The notes under the pieces were generated by a model that had not been told where the DNA came from, did not search any database, and was given only the letters and a program-made list of their open reading frames with translations. From positions 1 through 12,216 of the forward strand of contig CAYLXI010000042.1 of assembly GCA_964387695.1 (NCBI GenBank): DNA of 12,216 bases, written 5' to 3'. The DNA comes from Thiosulfativibrio sp964387695. GTDB lineage: Bacteria; Pseudomonadota; Gammaproteobacteria; Thiomicrospirales; Thiomicrospiraceae. Positions 1-8,558 of this stretch are shown here, one piece after another (the first letter of the stretch is position 1; each line of letters starts with the position of its first letter). The position numbers were made by a program, and so were the translations under genes.

Positions 1-1471
1 CAAAAGAAACCAAAGATAAGTTTAACTTGTGCCTGTGTGCTCGTTCAATTTCATGAGCTAAAGTTTTGTTAAAGTAATAACGGTTAAAAATTCCAGTTAA
101 GTCATCCATAGTGGTTAGCTTGGTTAACTTTATTTTAATTCTTTCTTCTTCGGTTACATCGTTCATAAAAACACTCATTAATTTTAAGCCCGTATTAGAG
201 ATTATTTCAACGGCTTTAACGGTATAAACTTGAGTTAAATTATATTGTTTTATTTTGGCATAGTGTGTTTTATTTGGGTGTTTTAACAGATAATCATACC
301 AATGAAGTTTCTCCATGCGACTAAATAAAAAACCCTTTTCTTTTACAAAAGAATCACCAACACACCGATACGAATTATTAAAATCATCCAAATCTTTAAA
401 AGCACTAAAAACATCAAAGAAAGCTTTATTTGCATTAATAACTTTTTTACGATCTGAAACAAAAATAATTTCTGCTGCGGTATCAAAAACTTGATGAAAA
501 TGATGCCGTTCAAACTCTGCTTGTCGTCTATAGAAAAACAAAGCCGACAATAATGCCATAAGCAACACTATAAAAGCACTCAAAATCAAATAACGATTTT
601 TTAAATTATCTATCTTTTGTAAATCAAATAACTCTAAGGGCTTGTTAATAACCCAGTACCCTAGAAGGATATCATCTAATCCATAAATTAAGGAGACAAA
701 CACAAACTTATTGTTAATAATTTCAAAGCTTTCTTCGATTAAAAACCTGCTCAAATTTAACTTCTTTAGAAAATACAAATCCTCCTCACTTACACTCTCA
801 TTAAGCACTACATATCCATTTATAATTCTATCTAATGGAATATTTTTTAACTGATCATAATGATGCATGTCAATAAGCAAAGCACTATTAGCCAGCTTTG
901 TTTTTTTTAACCTTTCTTTTGTGGCATCAAATTGAGTAACTACCTCAACCATCCCAATAAAATGTTCCTTGTTAAAGACAGGAGCTATAGACCTTATTGA
1001 CAAGAAGTTTTCTTCAAATCTAATAAAACTTTTATTTTGAGGATTGGCAACCATACCTGCAATATCCTCTCTTTCTTCAAGCAAAGAATCTCCCTTTATA
1101 TCCGTCCAACTTCTTAACACACTGATACCGTCTTTATCAATAAGATGAAGCCCGATTTCTTTATATAGACCTGTCTGCTTTAAAGCTTCAGATAAAGCAA
1201 GTAACTCAGGGAAAGGGGATGTCTCTGGGAAGGCTAGAAAATTTTCAATCTCAGAGTTTCTTGACAAAGCTGTAACAAGCACCAAATTGGCTCGCTCTTG
1301 ATCTTCTTTTAACAGCCCAATATTAATTGTAATGTCTCGTTGATAGTCAGCAAGAATACTTTCTTTTAATGATTGTTTTTCTTTTAAATACATTGGAAAC
1401 AAAATCATCAAGGGCACAATCATTAAAACTACCGTTAATAAAACATATGTTCCTCTAGATTTATAAGGCAT
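1..1471 (-). CDS. Membrane diguanylate cyclase, Cache-PAS-GGDEF (partial, C-terminus outside window)
   Basis: An open frame starts at an ATG at 1469-1471, preceded by AAAGGA five bases upstream, and runs off the left edge after 490 codons. Residues 9-29 are a transmembrane helix. Residues about 30-293 form an extracytoplasmic sensor resembling the double Cache (dCache_3) family, with LIDKDGISVLRSW near residue 110 and IRSIAPVF near residue 163. A second helix lies at 294-315. A PAS-like domain follows (IIFVSDRKKVINANKAFFDVF region, about 320-440). The GGDEF domain opens with LTTMDDLTGIFNR at 452-464. The frame stops right after LSLVSF, and the one remaining base fits the Asp codon that normally follows. 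The GG(D/E)EF active site is therefore not visible, so activity cannot be judged. The inferred role is making cyclic di-GMP from GTP in response to an external ligand. No HAMP domain is evident. It is divergent from rsmJ. Confidence 0.9.
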   Translation of the reverse strand, partial: MPYKSRGTYVLLTVVLMIVPLMILFPMYLKEKQSLKESILADYQRDITINIGLLKEDQERANLVLVTALSRNSEIENFLAFPETSPFPELLALSEALKQTGLYKEIGLHLIDKDGISVLRSWTDIKGDSLLEEREDIAGMVANPQNKSFIRFEENFLSIRSIAPVFNKEHFIGMVEVVTQFDATKERLKKTKLANSALLIDMHHYDQLKNIPLDRIINGYVVLNESVSEEDLYFLKKLNLSRFLIEESFEIINNKFVFVSLIYGLDDILLGYWVINKPLELFDLQKIDNLKNRYLILSAFIVLLMALLSALFFYRRQAEFERHHFHQVFDTAAEIIFVSDRKKVINANKAFFDVFSAFKDLDDFNNSYRCVGDSFVKEKGFLFSRMEKLHWYDYLLKHPNKTHYAKIKQYNLTQVYTVKAVEIISNTGLKLMSVFMNDVTEEERIKIKLTKLTTMDDLTGIFNRYYFNKTLAHEIERAHRHKLNLSLVSF

Positions 1472-1502
1472 ATTTATCCTTTATTTTTACAAAAACACTG
1501 CT

Positions 1503-1531
1503 TCTATATGATACCTTTTTTCACTCAACAA
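1503..1531 (-). promoter_or_regulatory. Possible sigma-70 promoter for the diguanylate cyclase gene
   Basis: On the minus strand TTGTTG (1526-1531) and TATAGA (1503-1508) are 17 bp apart. This would start the transcript near 1496, leaving a leader of about 25 nt that contains the AAAGGA ribosome site at 1477-1482. Both hexamers are only partial matches in AT-rich DNA, so the call is weak. Confidence 0.3.
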
Positions 1532-1576
1532 AGCGGAGAAGATCCCCCTCTTTTTAATAAAATTCCAATTAAAACA

Positions 1577-1605
1577 TTGCCTTTATCTTGCTATTTTTTC
1601 ATAAT
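1577..1605 (+). promoter_or_regulatory. Candidate promoter of rsmJ, predicting a leaderless transcript
   Basis: TTGCCT (1577-1582) and CATAAT (1600-1605) are separated by 17 bp. Transcription would begin at about 1611-1612, which is the A of the rsmJ ATG. No Shine-Dalgarno sequence precedes that ATG, which agrees with a leaderless message. If translation instead began at the upstream TTG at 1588, the -10 box would lie inside the coding region. Confidence 0.4.
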
Positions 1606-1611
1606 ATTATT

Positions 1612-2331
1612 ATGAATAAAAACCAAAATCAACCCTCGTCCTCTTTGCCCCCTTTATCCCTGTTTTTTATAACCGACAAAGGGCAACAAAAACTTGCCAT
1701 TCAGCCAGAAAATAGTGGAGTCGTTTTTATTGATTTTTCTAGTGGAAAAAAAGCCCATAGACGACTTTTTGGCGGCGGAAAAAACCAGCCCCTTGCTAAA
1801 GCCGTCGGGCTTTCTTCTAAAAACATTCCTCTCGTTTTAGACGCTACTGCGGGAATGGGGGCAGATAGCTTTGTTTTAGCAAGCCTAGGATGTAGCGTAA
1901 TTTTAATTGAACGCTCAGAAAAAATTGCAGCTTTACTTAAAGATGCTTTAAGGAGAGGATTGCTTGATGAAGAGATTGCAAGCATTATTAGTAAAATGAC
2001 TTTAGTTCACGCTGATGCCACCGATTATTTACTTAATCAAAGACCAGCAGAAGCAACAGCAGTAGAAGTGGTTTATTTAGACCCAATGTACCCCAAAACT
2101 AACAAAAAATCTGCACCTAAAAAAGATATGAAGCTTCTACAAACTTTGGTTGGAGCTGATAAAGACAGTGCAAAATTATTAACCGTCGCCTTAAAAGTTG
2201 CAAGTAAACGAGTGGTGGTTAAACGCCCTAAAAATGCACCTTATATTAACAACTTAAAACCCCATGCAGAAATACATAGCCCTAATACCCGTTATGATAT
2301 TTATAGCATTAAAGCCCTACAAAATAATTAA
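1612..2331 (+). CDS. rsmJ: 16S rRNA (guanine-1516-N2)-methyltransferase RsmJ
   Basis: RsmJ is a cytoplasmic SAM-dependent enzyme that methylates N2 of G1516 (E. coli numbering) in 16S rRNA. The 239-residue product carries the class I fold signatures of the family: SAM-binding motif LDATAGMGADSFVLA at 76-90, acidic post-I motif LIERS near 98-102, the catalytic-loop motif VYLDPMYP at 154-161, and VVVKRP at 201-206 before the conserved RYDIY end. E. coli RsmJ is about 250 residues, so length is normal, although the first 20 residues are low-complexity (N/Q/S/P). I chose the ATG at 1612. The frame is open from a TTG at 1588, but neither start has a ribosome site and the TTG lies inside the probable promoter. 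The gene is monocistronic and ends 18 bp from the convergent AddA-like gene, with no clear terminator between them. Confidence 0.93.
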   Translation: MNKNQNQPSSSLPPLSLFFITDKGQQKLAIQPENSGVVFIDFSSGKKAHRRLFGGGKNQPLAKAVGLSSKNIPLVLDATAGMGADSFVLASLGCSVILIERSEKIAALLKDALRRGLLDEEIASIISKMTLVHADATDYLLNQRPAEATAVEVVYLDPMYPKTNKKSAPKKDMKLLQTLVGADKDSAKLLTVALKVASKRVVVKRPKNAPYINNLKPHAEIHSPNTRYDIYSIKALQNN

Positions 2332-2349
2332 ACCCTCACATATAACAAA

Positions 2350-5300
2350 TCAAATCAGTTCAACCCAAGCATCTACATAGCTAAAATACAAGACCCATTT
2401 TTGCTCACGCGATTCTTGCAAAGCAAACAAAGATCCGTAGCGTTCTAGCTGGGGGCGATATTTCTTTATTTGCTGGGCAATAAAATTTTGTTTTTCATTT
2501 TCATCTCCTACAAAAAAACTACTTTTATAATCAATAATCCAACGCACTCCTTTATCATCAATAAAGCTTCTATCAACAATATGGTTTTGAACTCCCACTG
2601 TACTTTCATCACTAAGAGTCGTTAAAGCCAACTCCGTGCTTGAATCTTGGTGGTTTGATTGTAAGCTCCAACACAACTTTTTGTTTTGTAAAGCATGTTT
2701 AAGAGACACCTGCAATCTTCGCATCGCTTCTGGCAGTTCTTGCTTAGTGATTCCCTTTTGGAATAACCAGTTTTCATATACAGGAAATAGTTGTTGAATA
2801 TTTTCCCACTGCCACATATCTAAAGATTGATTCACGGCAGTTTCTAAAATAGCATGCAACAAATCACCTATTGCGGTTACAAAACTTTCTGTTTTAAATG
2901 AAAATATATCTAAGTCTTTTGCCCTTACTCGCATTTCACTTTCTAATTCTATTTTTTGCTCTGTCGCCTGCAAATCTTTTTGGATAAACTGTTCGATAAA
3001 CCGTGTTCTTTTTTCTGGCAAACGGCTTATTTTAGGAATAAAATTATTTTCATTCTCAATGTTTTTAGTTGGCTTATAGCTATCAACTAATCCATAAAAA
3101 TCTGTCTCTACAACCGACCATAAACAGTCCAATAAACTGCGTTTTACGGGTGCTAAAATCAACTCTTCTTTTGTATCATCAAACTTAACTGAACCGTATA
3201 AATAACATTTGTTTTTTGCTCTGGTAACTGCCACATACAATAACCTTCCTAGCTCATAATCTTTTTTTATTTGCTCAAACCTTTTAATCAATTCCGTTAA
3301 AGCAGACGCACCTTTTCCACGACGATGCAAAGGAGATAAAACTAGCCTTTCGCCTTTTTTATTACTAAATGGCAACCAAGAAACCAAAGACAAATCATCC
3401 GCTCTAGGCTGCTTACCCAGGCCTGGTAAAAATACAAAATCGAACTCTAAACCTTTTGATTTATGCATGGTCATTAATTCAATTTGAGAACTTTCAGAGC
3501 TAGAATCGGCTTCTGCATAGAGTTTTTTTAATGCATTTTCTAAACTTTTAATGTTTAAATCTTCACCGTCAAAATTTGCTAACATCGCCCAATAACTGGA
3601 TAAGTTATCTAATGACAAACTGTCTGCAACACTTTGGGCCCCATCTAATTTAAACCATGTATCTCGCACTAAATGGCTTAACGACTGGTCTCCTAAATGT
3701 GTTATTGCTGTTTGCAAAATAGTGAGCTGGTCTGAAAACAAGCTATCCTGTTTAGCCCAGCTAGACAACACGGGGATCTGAAAATAATCTTCGTTTCCAC
3801 CCAATAACTCATAAAGTTCCACTAAAGAAAATCCAATTAAAGGTGAGCGCAATAAAGCAACCCAAGCAGGTCTATCCCCCAAATGCAGCAAAGCACGGGT
3901 GAGTGCAACCGCATCTTGAATTTCTTGGCGTTGCGATAATTCTTCTAATTCTACCGCTCTAAAAGGAATACCTTTTTGTTTTAACGCCACGGCAATCGGC
4001 ATTAAAACTGAACGAGAACGCCCAAGAACACCCAAAGTTTGCTTGTTTTCAATAAAACAAGCACTCGCTCTTAAAGCTTCAATATCTTTAACAACTAAAT
4101 CTACCTCCTTTGCGGACGTTTGGTTTAAAGACCAGCGACACTCAATTGCCTTATCTTCTGACGCGGATAAAGTTTTAGAAGCCGAATAACTTACTGCCCC
4201 ATTTTGAATGTCATCTTGTTTGGGCATCACCAGTTTAAAAGCATCGTTCACCCAATTAACCACGCCTTGTTTAGAACGGAAATTAACCAATAAACTTAAT
4301 GGTTTAATTTTAATTGAGCCTAAAACTCCCTGCCAAGCGGTTAAAAAATTACCTACCTCGGCTTCTCTAAAGCGATAAATGGATTGCATGGGATCTCCCA
4401 CAATAAATAAGCTTCTTCCGTCTCCTTCAACCCAAGTGGCTGTCAGTTTTTTAACCAAAGAAAACTGCCCTACACTGGTATCTTGAAATTCATCAATTAA
4501 TAAATGTTTTAATTGGTAGTCTAATTTTTCTGCTAAATCTGTGGGTTCAATTTCAGACCCTAAAGCTTGGCTGGCAGCTTGTGAAACTTCAATAAAATCT
4601 GCTTGAGCTGCCTGTTGAAAGATTAATTTTAAATGGGCCACTGCCAGTTTTAATAAAGAAATTAAATGTGATAAGCTCTGCCATTCTTCTGGAGCATAAC
4701 GGGGTTCTGGTAAACTTTTTAAAACGGCTAATCCTTCTTCAAACTTATCAAAATTACTGGCTGCTCGACAATCACTTAATGCTGCAATAAATTTATCTTT
4801 AAATTCTTTTGCCTCTCCTTTTCCTGCGGGAAATCCTTGTCTTTTATTAACTGTTTTTCGTAACTGGTTGTTACTGGTTAACAACCAATCAGCCAAAGAT
4901 CTCCAGAGTGCGTTATCAGTTTGATTAACTGAAAATAATTTACCTTGTAATATTTCAACAGGCTTATAATCATTTTGCACGGCATATCCTGCCAAACTAG
5001 CCAACTGATTAAGGCTATCAAAACGATTGCCTAGCAAAGCAATGGCTTTTTTTCTTTCTTGCTCTACCAATTCAAATAAAGATAATTCTAAAAACTCTCT
5101 GCTCTCTTCATCTCCAATTCCAGCAATATATTTCATCCATTGGTCGCGTTTTTGTAACATCACAACTAGCAAGTTTTCTGCTTTATTATAACGACCATTT
5201 ACCAGTCGTAATATTTCGCCAACCGCATCAGCAACCATAGAGCTTTTAAGAGCTTCCCTTGCTGCTTGTCGATAAAGCTCGTCATTTTGTTCTGCCATTT

Positions 5301-5760
5301 GTGGCTGTGCACCCAAGCGAGATAACAAGGGCATTTGCTGAACCAAATAACCGTTCATAGAGTCTATGGTGCGAATTCGTAACCGATTAGGATTTTTAAG
5401 CAATTGCCAGTTGTAACGCTTGTTTTGCTGTAAAGCTGCTTGCGATAATAGCCAGCCATTTTTATCAAATAAAGAAGCGTTTTCTGCTAAAGGATTTAAA
5501 GACAATTTTAAAGTTTCAAAAATACGCTCACGCATTTCGCCAGCAGCTTTTTTGGTAAATGTCATCGCAACAATTTGCTCTGGTTTTTCAACAACAGATA
5601 ACAACGCCAAAAACCTTTGCGTTAGCAAGGCGGTTTTTCCTGAGCCAGCAGGTGCTTGTACAATAAAAGATTTTTCGGGATTTAATGCGGCTAACCGCTC
5701 TTTTCCATCTGGAAGATTCTTGTCTAACAGCAGGTCTTGTTGTAATTTATTATGGCTCAT
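2350..5760 (-). CDS. AddA/RecB-like UvrD-family helicase-nuclease
   Basis: This 1136-residue protein has the full superfamily 1A helicase set: Walker A APAGSGKT (36-43), MTFTKKAAGEM (66-76), Walker B DEFQDT (423-428), GDPMQSIYRFR (455-465), VNFRS (492-496), TMHKSKGLEFD (764-774) and LLYVAVTRAKN (840-850). The C-terminus is a RecB-type PD-(D/E)XK nuclease, with GDLLH (965-969), Asp1063 in IVDR and IIDYKS (1075-1080). Size and order match AddA. With the AddB-like protein encoded just upstream it should form an ATP-driven enzyme that unwinds and degrades broken duplex ends, leaving a 3' tail for RecA. The ATG at 5758-5760 overlaps the AddB-like stop as ATGA, with AAGAG six bases upstream, so the two are translationally coupled. 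All catalytic motifs look intact. A RecB name is less apt, because neither RecC nor RecD is present nearby. Confidence 0.92.
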   Translation of the reverse strand: MSHNKLQQDLLLDKNLPDGKERLAALNPEKSFIVQAPAGSGKTALLTQRFLALLSVVEKPEQIVAMTFTKKAAGEMRERIFETLKLSLNPLAENASLFDKNGWLLSQAALQQNKRYNWQLLKNPNRLRIRTIDSMNGYLVQQMPLLSRLGAQPQMAEQNDELYRQAAREALKSSMVADAVGEILRLVNGRYNKAENLLVVMLQKRDQWMKYIAGIGDEESREFLELSLFELVEQERKKAIALLGNRFDSLNQLASLAGYAVQNDYKPVEILQGKLFSVNQTDNALWRSLADWLLTSNNQLRKTVNKRQGFPAGKGEAKEFKDKFIAALSDCRAASNFDKFEEGLAVLKSLPEPRYAPEEWQSLSHLISLLKLAVAHLKLIFQQAAQADFIEVSQAASQALGSEIEPTDLAEKLDYQLKHLLIDEFQDTSVGQFSLVKKLTATWVEGDGRSLFIVGDPMQSIYRFREAEVGNFLTAWQGVLGSIKIKPLSLLVNFRSKQGVVNWVNDAFKLVMPKQDDIQNGAVSYSASKTLSASEDKAIECRWSLNQTSAKEVDLVVKDIEALRASACFIENKQTLGVLGRSRSVLMPIAVALKQKGIPFRAVELEELSQRQEIQDAVALTRALLHLGDRPAWVALLRSPLIGFSLVELYELLGGNEDYFQIPVLSSWAKQDSLFSDQLTILQTAITHLGDQSLSHLVRDTWFKLDGAQSVADSLSLDNLSSYWAMLANFDGEDLNIKSLENALKKLYAEADSSSESSQIELMTMHKSKGLEFDFVFLPGLGKQPRADDLSLVSWLPFSNKKGERLVLSPLHRRGKGASALTELIKRFEQIKKDYELGRLLYVAVTRAKNKCYLYGSVKFDDTKEELILAPVKRSLLDCLWSVVETDFYGLVDSYKPTKNIENENNFIPKISRLPEKRTRFIEQFIQKDLQATEQKIELESEMRVRAKDLDIFSFKTESFVTAIGDLLHAILETAVNQSLDMWQWENIQQLFPVYENWLFQKGITKQELPEAMRRLQVSLKHALQNKKLCWSLQSNHQDSSTELALTTLSDESTVGVQNHIVDRSFIDDKGVRWIIDYKSSFFVGDENEKQNFIAQQIKKYRPQLERYGSLFALQESREQKWVLYFSYVDAWVELI

Positions 5761-8453
5761 AATTCGCTCTTAAAAGATAATTTTTGGGACTGTACTTCTG
5801 GTACTCGCAATGCCAACAAGCAACCCGCATAGGCAATATCTTTTTCGTCTTCAAACATCATAACCGCCTCGCCATGTTGTACTGACTCTGCCAGCTTTTT
5901 AACTTCTAGCTTAAGTTGCGTTAAAAAATCTTTCCATTGGAAACGACTGTATTCAAAGCCTGGTTTTTCGGCAAGTTTATCAAACATGACAAAGCTAAGA
6001 CCTTTTGTTTTTTTGTTACATAATCTCTCCGCCTCGTCAAGAATAACACTTATTTTTACTCCGTCATCACTGTGCAGAATACCATATCCTAAACCTGCCA
6101 CTTTTTTATTTAAAGATGCTATTCCATATAAATAAATGGCTAATTGCGGGGCTGACATTTTTGCATTATAGAGTTCGGAGAGCTTAGCTTTTCCTGTTTT
6201 GTAATCTATAATTAACAGTTCTGAATCTACCTTATCTATTCTATCTATTTTGATTTTAAACTGAATACCTCCTACTTCTATCAGTGACTCAAGTTCATTT
6301 TCAATAACTTCAAAAGAGTTGCGTTGTTTTTCAAGCTCAAACCAGCTTAATAACAGCTCCAAAATTCTATGTTTTTCTAGGGCTAAGTAATTATCATCAA
6401 ATCGTTGTTGTAAACTTTCCATTTCATGAGTTATTAAATCATCAACTTTAGCAGTCAAATTCTCATCAGAGATTTTTAACAGCTCGGTATGGCTTTTAAT
6501 ATCTAACCAAAATCTTTCTAAAACCTTGTGGACTAAGCTTCCTAAACTGGTGCTTTGCAAACCATCTTCTACTGTTTCTATACCGTATTTTGTGCCTAAA
6601 CGATAGTCCATAAATGCCATCAACGGGCAGACATTCTGGGCAGCTAAAACACCTGTTCCACCCGGCGCTATACTTCCCAATGGCACTTGAGGTGCTTGGC
6701 AATCTTCTAGCCATTCTATGGAAGATTTAGCCTGCCAAGATAACTGTGCTAAAGAGTCATATTTTTGAGGATTTAATAACCCTAGATTTACATTTAATAA
6801 TGGACTTGCCATTAAAGTTTGAGCATTTTTTTGCTTAGCATAACTCCATACAATTTCTTTGGCGGAGTGTACAAATCTTGTCATTAAAGTTTCGGCATAA
6901 TCTAGCTCTCGTTCGGCATCACAACGGGGCATGGGTAAGTGTGCGTTTCTTTGTACTTCTAAGGGCAAAAAAGGATTAGGAGACGGAACTCTTGGCCAAG
7001 CTTCATCATTTAATCCCATTACCCATAACGCATCAAAGCTTTGCCCGCCCGCTTCTAACATTCCTAAAAGTTGAATGGGCTGTACGACACCACTTTCTGC
7101 TTGATGCACCTGTTCAGAAATATAGCTCTTAAACAGGCTTAACCATGAATGAAAACTTTGCTTATCTGGCATGATATGAAAGGTTTTAAAGCTGGATAGA
7201 TGCATTAAAAAAGTACGCTTTTGTTGAAATTCAACACTACTTAATGCACCATTTGCTTGGCTTTTAGCCCAATGCAAATTTTCTAATAACGCAAAAGATT
7301 TTTCTACAAATTCTGTTAAATTTAACTTAGTATTGAGTTTAATTTTTGCCTGCTCTGTTAAACAAGCTCTCATTGCCTTAGGGAAGTTTTTAATTTGCTT
7401 AGATGAAATTAAGCTTGTCCATTTAAAAGATGACCATTGTAGCTTTCTTAACTGCACATCTAGCTCATGCCTTAGAGAAAAGTTGTCCTGAGTATAGGGA
7501 GACAACAACCAATTTGACCAATCATCATAACGCACGGTTTTATCTGGATTTGCAAATATGTCTAAGGTTAATAAAGCATTTTTTACTAAAGAAACTTGTG
7601 CTAAAGATTTCCCTAAAGAAATATTTAACCACCCTCTTTCTTGTGATAGTGGTTGGCATCCCAAATCACAAAGCTTTTCTTCAATTGTCCATTGCGTTGC
7701 AAATAACACTTCGTTAAGGTTGGGGGCAACTATGCCAATTCTAATATCAGATAAAGGTTTTTTTGTTTTTAGTTCGGCAATTTTTTGCATCGCCCAGTTA
7801 GCAACTTGCTGGGCTTCATCTTGTAAATTTCTGGCTACAAAATAAGATTGCTTGCTGGCTTTAACAGAAGGTTTGGCAAATGAAACCAGACACCCTCTAT
7901 CTATTATAATATCTTGCCATTGTTGCATAAAAGGCGCCAGAGAATCAAAACCATGTAAGATAAATTCTTTTGGTAAACCTCCAACACCTGCCCTCAATTG
8001 CTGTAAACGGTTTTTTTGCAATAAAGATTTATCCGTTAAATTATGTTTATTTAGCCAATTTTGGTAGTCTGCTTGCAGTTGAATAAACAACTGGGTTTCG
8101 GCGTTTATAAAGTTGATGCTTAATGCTTCTAGGTTGGTATATTCCTGAAATAAATGCCAAGCTTGTTCTAGCTGTTTGGCAGTTGTTGAAGGATTTAACA
8201 AGGCATTATCTAGTTTTTTATTTAGCAAACTTTCCCAAATCATTTTTGCTTCAAAACTAGACAACACTCGTTTATCAAACACCTCTAAAGAAATCTCACC
8301 ACCCAACAAGCCATTGCTATGCCACTGCTCCCACCATTGAGACAGCGTAATTACTTTTGGAGTTTCACCTATCCCTTGAGAGTTAAATTGTGTAAGCTGC
8401 GTTTTTAATAACTGACTTAAACGACTGTTTACGGTGATATGTATTTTTGACAT
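5757..8453 (-). CDS. AddB-like PD-(D/E)XK nuclease subunit (probable DNA repair protein, TIGR03623 type)
   Basis: The 898-residue length and layout match the proteobacterial AddB-like family paired with AddA-type helicases. No Walker A is seen in the N-terminal region, so the helicase-like half appears degenerate. The family-typical middle has LLGMLEAGGQSFDALWVMG (462-480), LNDEAWPRVPSPNPFLP and ERELDYAETL (514-523). The nuclease carries SLGSLVHKVLERFW (636-649), IKIDRID (734-740), IIDYKTG (748-754) and PQLAIYLYG (769-777), so the catalytic residues appear present. AddB proteins usually hold a 4Fe-4S cluster with one Cys before and three after the nuclease core. Here Cys609 (NVCPLMAF) is kept, but the C-terminal part reads YAGCLLALRVPE with only Cys878. 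The start ATG has AAAGG nine bases upstream. The stop overlaps the AddA-like start. It lies 105 bp downstream of the RDD gene, across a large palindrome. Confidence 0.88.
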   Translation of the reverse strand: MSKIHITVNSRLSQLLKTQLTQFNSQGIGETPKVITLSQWWEQWHSNGLLGGEISLEVFDKRVLSSFEAKMIWESLLNKKLDNALLNPSTTAKQLEQAWHLFQEYTNLEALSINFINAETQLFIQLQADYQNWLNKHNLTDKSLLQKNRLQQLRAGVGGLPKEFILHGFDSLAPFMQQWQDIIIDRGCLVSFAKPSVKASKQSYFVARNLQDEAQQVANWAMQKIAELKTKKPLSDIRIGIVAPNLNEVLFATQWTIEEKLCDLGCQPLSQERGWLNISLGKSLAQVSLVKNALLTLDIFANPDKTVRYDDWSNWLLSPYTQDNFSLRHELDVQLRKLQWSSFKWTSLISSKQIKNFPKAMRACLTEQAKIKLNTKLNLTEFVEKSFALLENLHWAKSQANGALSSVEFQQKRTFLMHLSSFKTFHIMPDKQSFHSWLSLFKSYISEQVHQAESGVVQPIQLLGMLEAGGQSFDALWVMGLNDEAWPRVPSPNPFLPLEVQRNAHLPMPRCDAERELDYAETLMTRFVHSAKEIVWSYAKQKNAQTLMASPLLNVNLGLLNPQKYDSLAQLSWQAKSSIEWLEDCQAPQVPLGSIAPGGTGVLAAQNVCPLMAFMDYRLGTKYGIETVEDGLQSTSLGSLVHKVLERFWLDIKSHTELLKISDENLTAKVDDLITHEMESLQQRFDDNYLALEKHRILELLLSWFELEKQRNSFEVIENELESLIEVGGIQFKIKIDRIDKVDSELLIIDYKTGKAKLSELYNAKMSAPQLAIYLYGIASLNKKVAGLGYGILHSDDGVKISVILDEAERLCNKKTKGLSFVMFDKLAEKPGFEYSRFQWKDFLTQLKLEVKKLAESVQHGEAVMMFEDEKDIAYAGCLLALRVPEVQSQKLSFKSEL

Positions 8454-8493
8454 AACGAAAAACCTTTGTATTTTTCAAGCCTTACTCCAAGTA

Positions 8494-8555
8494 CCTGCTT
8501 ATAAAACTGGCATATAGCACCAGCCCTTACTCGCTATATCCAGTTTCTAGGCAGG
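8494..8555. repeat. 62-bp imperfect palindrome between the RDD and AddB-like genes
   Basis: The core arms pair as AAACTGG (8504-8510) with CCAGTTT (8540-8546) and ATATAGC (8512-8518) with GCTATAT (8533-8539), with C8511 bulged: 14 bp around a 14-nt loop. An outer arm CCTGC (8494-8498) pairs with GCAGG (8551-8555) across a small internal loop. The octamer CCTTACTC occurs at 8480 in the flank and again at 8524 in the loop. There is no T-run after either arm, so it is not a standard intrinsic terminator. It could be a REP or MITE-like repeat, or an RNA hairpin that punctuates the operon by limiting or stabilising the downstream addB-addA message. Confidence 0.7.
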
Positions 8556-8558
8556 GAT

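Noticed and set aside
1588..1611. Upstream TTG start giving RsmJ eight more residues
   Set aside because: There is no ribosome site, the residues are unlike the family N-terminus, and the stretch overlaps the best -10 box.
5420..5773. Open frame of 117 codons on the plus strand, opposite the start of the AddA-like gene
   Set aside because: It lies wholly antisense to a gene with intact helicase motifs and has no recognisable domain or ribosome site; it is a shadow of the coding strand.
5770..5860. Possible frameshift at the 3' end of the AddB-like gene hiding the missing Fe-S cysteines
   Set aside because: The other two frames give C-W-H-C-E-Y and Y-C-L-C-G-L, but neither restores a C-x2-C followed by L-C-R, and the native frame ends in the ATGA overlap typical of a real stop.
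7430..8067. Three overlapping plus-strand frames antisense to the AddB-like gene
   Set aside because: They are short, overlap one another in different frames, lack family motifs and mirror a well-supported gene.
8494..8555. Integron attC site or intrinsic terminator
   Set aside because: The arms lack the RYYYAAC/GTTRRRY core sites of attC, no integrase or cassette is near, and no T-run follows the stem on either strand.
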